Of a stretch of 64,000 nt of DNA, positions 61,502 to 64,000 are shown in pieces. Numbering within the stretch: the first letter of the stretch is position 1; each line of letters opens with the position of its first letter. Origin of the DNA: Subtercola boreus (lineage in GTDB: Bacteria > Actinomycetota > Actinomycetes > Actinomycetales > Microbacteriaceae); assembly GCF_003399645.1 (NCBI RefSeq), contig NZ_NBXD01000024.1, positions 1-64,000 of the forward strand, given 5' to 3'. The position numbers and the translations under genes were made by a program. Below the pieces are notes generated by a model. That model was not told the DNA's origin, ran no database searches, and saw only the letters and a list, made by a program, of their open reading frames with translations.

Positions 61502-62674
<1,173 letters not shown>

Positions 62675-62720
62675 TCCGGGCTGAGCACGCTCCCGTTCGG
62701 GCTGTGCACGCCCTGGCGGG

Positions 62721-63470
62721 TCAGTAGGCCCGGTCGTCGCTGAGGCCATCCGGATCGCTGAGGCCCTCGATGTCGCCCGCATCCACGAAGTCGTCGGTCG
62801 CGTCGAAGGCGGCGCCCTCATTGGCGATCGAATCGATGTCGATGCCGTCGCGGTCGCGCCGGAGCGCGAGTGACGCGACGACTTCGGCGTCGGGTTCGTC
62901 GTCCTCGGAGTCGTCGTCGTCCTCGTCCGAATCGTCGTCGTCGTCGTCGTCGTCGTCGTCGGAGTCGTCATCCTCGGAGCCGTCCTCGTCGGAGCGGTCG
63001 TCGTCGTCTCCGCCGTCAGACGGCTCGTCGTCGAGCTCCTCGTCGACATCGTCGTCATCGAACTCGCTCTCCGAGTCGTCGATGAGGGCATCCGGAGTCA
63101 GACGGTCGGCCCAGGGCACCCAGGCGGGCGACAGCACCGAGGAGTCGCCGGGAAGCATCTCGACCTCGAGCACCGTCGGCTCGGCGTTCTCGTCGACCCG
63201 CGCGAGGGTCGCGGTCCAGTGCCAGTCGGGGTACCCGGGCAGCTTCGACTGGAAGAACAGGCTGAGCAGGTGCTCTCCTTCGACCTCGTGCCCGACGACC
63301 TCGCCGATCGTCTCGGCGGGGGCGATCTCGGCGAGCGCAGCGCGAGCCTGCTCGACCGCGGCGAGCAGCACGGGATCTGCCTCGTAGACGATCTCGGCGA
63401 TCGATCCGTCGGGCTCGTCGACCACGGCGACGAATTCATCGTCGGGCAGCGCGTTTTCGTTCTCAGGCAA
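62721..63470 (-). CDS. DUF3027 family protein with long acidic tail
   Basis: A 249-residue protein. The N-terminal half (about residues 25-125) is the DUF3027 domain, seen in GYPDWHWTATLARVDENAEPTVLEVEMLPGD and SPAWVPWADRLTP. From about residue 130 it becomes an acidic, Asp/Glu/Ser-rich tail including ten consecutive Asp encoded by a pure triplet tract, then a moderately acidic end. It begins three bases after the cold-shock gene, a pairing typical of actinobacteria. Function is unknown. Confidence 0.88.
   Translation of the reverse strand: MPENENALPDDEFVAVVDEPDGSIAEIVYEADPVLLAAVEQARAALAEIAPAETIGEVVGHEVEGEHLLSLFFQSKLPGYPDWHWTATLARVDENAEPTVLEVEMLPGDSSVLSPAWVPWADRLTPDALIDDSESEFDDDDVDEELDDEPSDGGDDDDRSDEDGSEDDDSDDDDDDDDDDSDEDDDDSEDDEPDAEVVASLALRRDRDGIDIDSIANEGAAFDATDDFVDAGDIEGLSDPDGLSDDRAY
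62932..62961 (-). repeat. Triplet microsatellite (tcg)10 coding Asp10
   Basis: Ten uninterrupted tcg triplets on the + strand encode the Asp10 run of the DUF3027 protein; more interrupted tcg/tcc triplets flank it. Slippage would change the tail length in whole residues. Confidence 0.9.
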
Positions 63471-63472
63471 CC

Positions 63473-63853
63473 TCAGGCGTCCAGCTCGTCGGCGACCTTG
63501 CGCAGAAGCGCGGCGATCTTGCGGCTGTGGCTCGCTTCGGGGTAGCGCCCACGCTTCAGGTTCGTGCCGATGCCGTCGAGCACCTTCACGAGGTCTTCGA
63601 CGATGATCGACATGTCATCGGCCGGTTTGCGGCTGAGCTTCACCATGCTCGGTGGGGCTTCGAGCACACGAACCGAGAGGGCCTGCACACCGCGCTTGCC
63701 GTCGGCGATGCCGAACTCGAGCTTGGTGCCCGCCTTGACGCTCGCTCCCGCGGGCAGCGCTGACGCATGCAGAAAGACCTCCTGGCCGTCATCGGAACTG
63801 ATGAAGCCGAAGCCTTTCTCTTCGTCGTAGAACTTGACCTTGCCGGTTGGCAT
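63473..63853 (-). CDS. Cold-shock protein with C-terminal extension
   Basis: A 126-residue protein. The N-terminal cold-shock domain (about residues 1-66) has GKVKFYDEEKGFGFISSDDGQEVFLHAS, holding RNP-1 (KGFGFI) and RNP-2 (VFLH). A helical C-terminal extension of about 60 residues (MSIIVEDLVKVLDGIGTNLKRGRYPE) is typical of the longer actinobacterial CspB form. It binds single-stranded RNA or DNA. The ATG at 63853 has RBS aggaga. It lies directly upstream of the DUF3027 gene. Confidence 0.94.
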   Translation of the reverse strand: MPTGKVKFYDEEKGFGFISSDDGQEVFLHASALPAGASVKAGTKLEFGIADGKRGVQALSVRVLEAPPSMVKLSRKPADDMSIIVEDLVKVLDGIGTNLKRGRYPEASHSRKIAALLRKVADELDA

Positions 63854-63944
63854 GTGCGGATCTCCTCTAAGTCTTTGCCGGTTTCTTGCATTCCGGCCAC
63901 CCCTCAGCCTATTCGCTCCACAGGGCATGCGTATTGTTAGGAGC

Positions 63945-64000
63945 GTGACCGACATCAATACACCGCCCGTCAACCGGGCCCAGCGCATCCTTGCGTACAT
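63945..64000 (+). CDS. Start of an unidentified protein (partial)
   Basis: A GTG at 63945 with a good RBS (ttaggagc) opens a frame reading MTDINTPPVNRAQRILAY and running off the window end. It diverges from the cold-shock gene across about 90 bases, including a -10-like tattgt at 63932. Too little is present to name the family. Confidence 0.6.
   Translation, partial: MTDINTPPVNRAQRILAY

Noticed and set aside
62880-63070. CRISPR-like or satellite array
   Set aside because: The repetition is a coding triplet run for Asp/Ser/Glu without spacers; no cas genes are in the window.

Overview
The window is high-GC, densely coded DNA from an actinobacterium, most likely a Microbacteriaceae member. 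This rests on family content seen in the sequence: a DtxR/IdeR regulator, an actinobacterial-type SerC, a DUF3027 protein beside a cold-shock protein, a GlpR-like/RimJ-like/GalU cluster, a DUF222/HNH (13E12-type) protein, LAxTG-type sorting signals and a Vsr-like nuclease fused to a helicase-like protein. There is no rRNA, prophage, transposase or CRISPR array. Two tRNAs are present: Ala(CGC) and Arg(CCT).

Layout. 1-8.1 kb: end of an upstream gene with its terminator, then an oligopeptide-type ABC importer (binding protein, two permeases, double ATPase), a dienelactone-hydrolase-like protein and a ThrE-type exporter. 8.1-20 kb: a methyltransferase, a protealysin-like M4 protease with an adjacent emfourin-like inhibitor, two luciferase-like flavin oxidoreductases, an Fpg/Nei glycosylase, a divergent SDR/XRE-regulator pair, a divergent Dam-like methylase, small membrane proteins and an LANTG surface protein. 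20-31.5 kb: a GNAT protein, then a long one-strand operon combining a second oligopeptide-type ABC importer, a flavin reductase, two NtaA-type monooxygenases, an alpha/beta-hydrolase-fold protein and a GntR/UTRA regulator. This looks like an uptake-and-oxidation module for an unknown amine or carboxylate compound.

31.6-42.9 kb: a chloroperoxidase-like hydrolase and divergent MFS pump, an M1 metallopeptidase that carries a sorting-signal-like segment at its N terminus, a DUF222/HNH protein followed by a repeat-rich gap, tRNA-Ala, the GlpR-like/RimJ-like/GalU cluster (without the Glp/MoeA gene), 5-FTHF cyclo-ligase, an FmdB-type zinc ribbon and MscL. 43-54.5 kb: a 1,213-residue SF1-helicase-like protein whose catalytic motifs all look degenerate, a NUDIX/NYN-like fusion, and the most striking locus, a one-strand cluster encoding an 85-residue triple-repeat peptide, an attenuator-like hairpin, a JmjC/cupin oxygenase and a sucrase-ferredoxin-like protein. 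Then come small membrane proteins, a lipoprotein, and a secreted BNR/CBM35 glycosidase behind tandem operators.

54.5-64 kb: tRNA-Arg, then four secreted peptidoglycan-hydrolase-like proteins in two pairs that mix two N-terminal modules with two catalytic domains around an HNH endonuclease, then DtxR/IdeR, SerC, DUF3027, cold-shock protein and the start of one more gene.

The best candidate for an undescribed system is the repeat peptide-JmjC-sucrase-ferredoxin locus at 47.9-50.7 kb, which has the layout of a ribosomal-peptide modification cluster.
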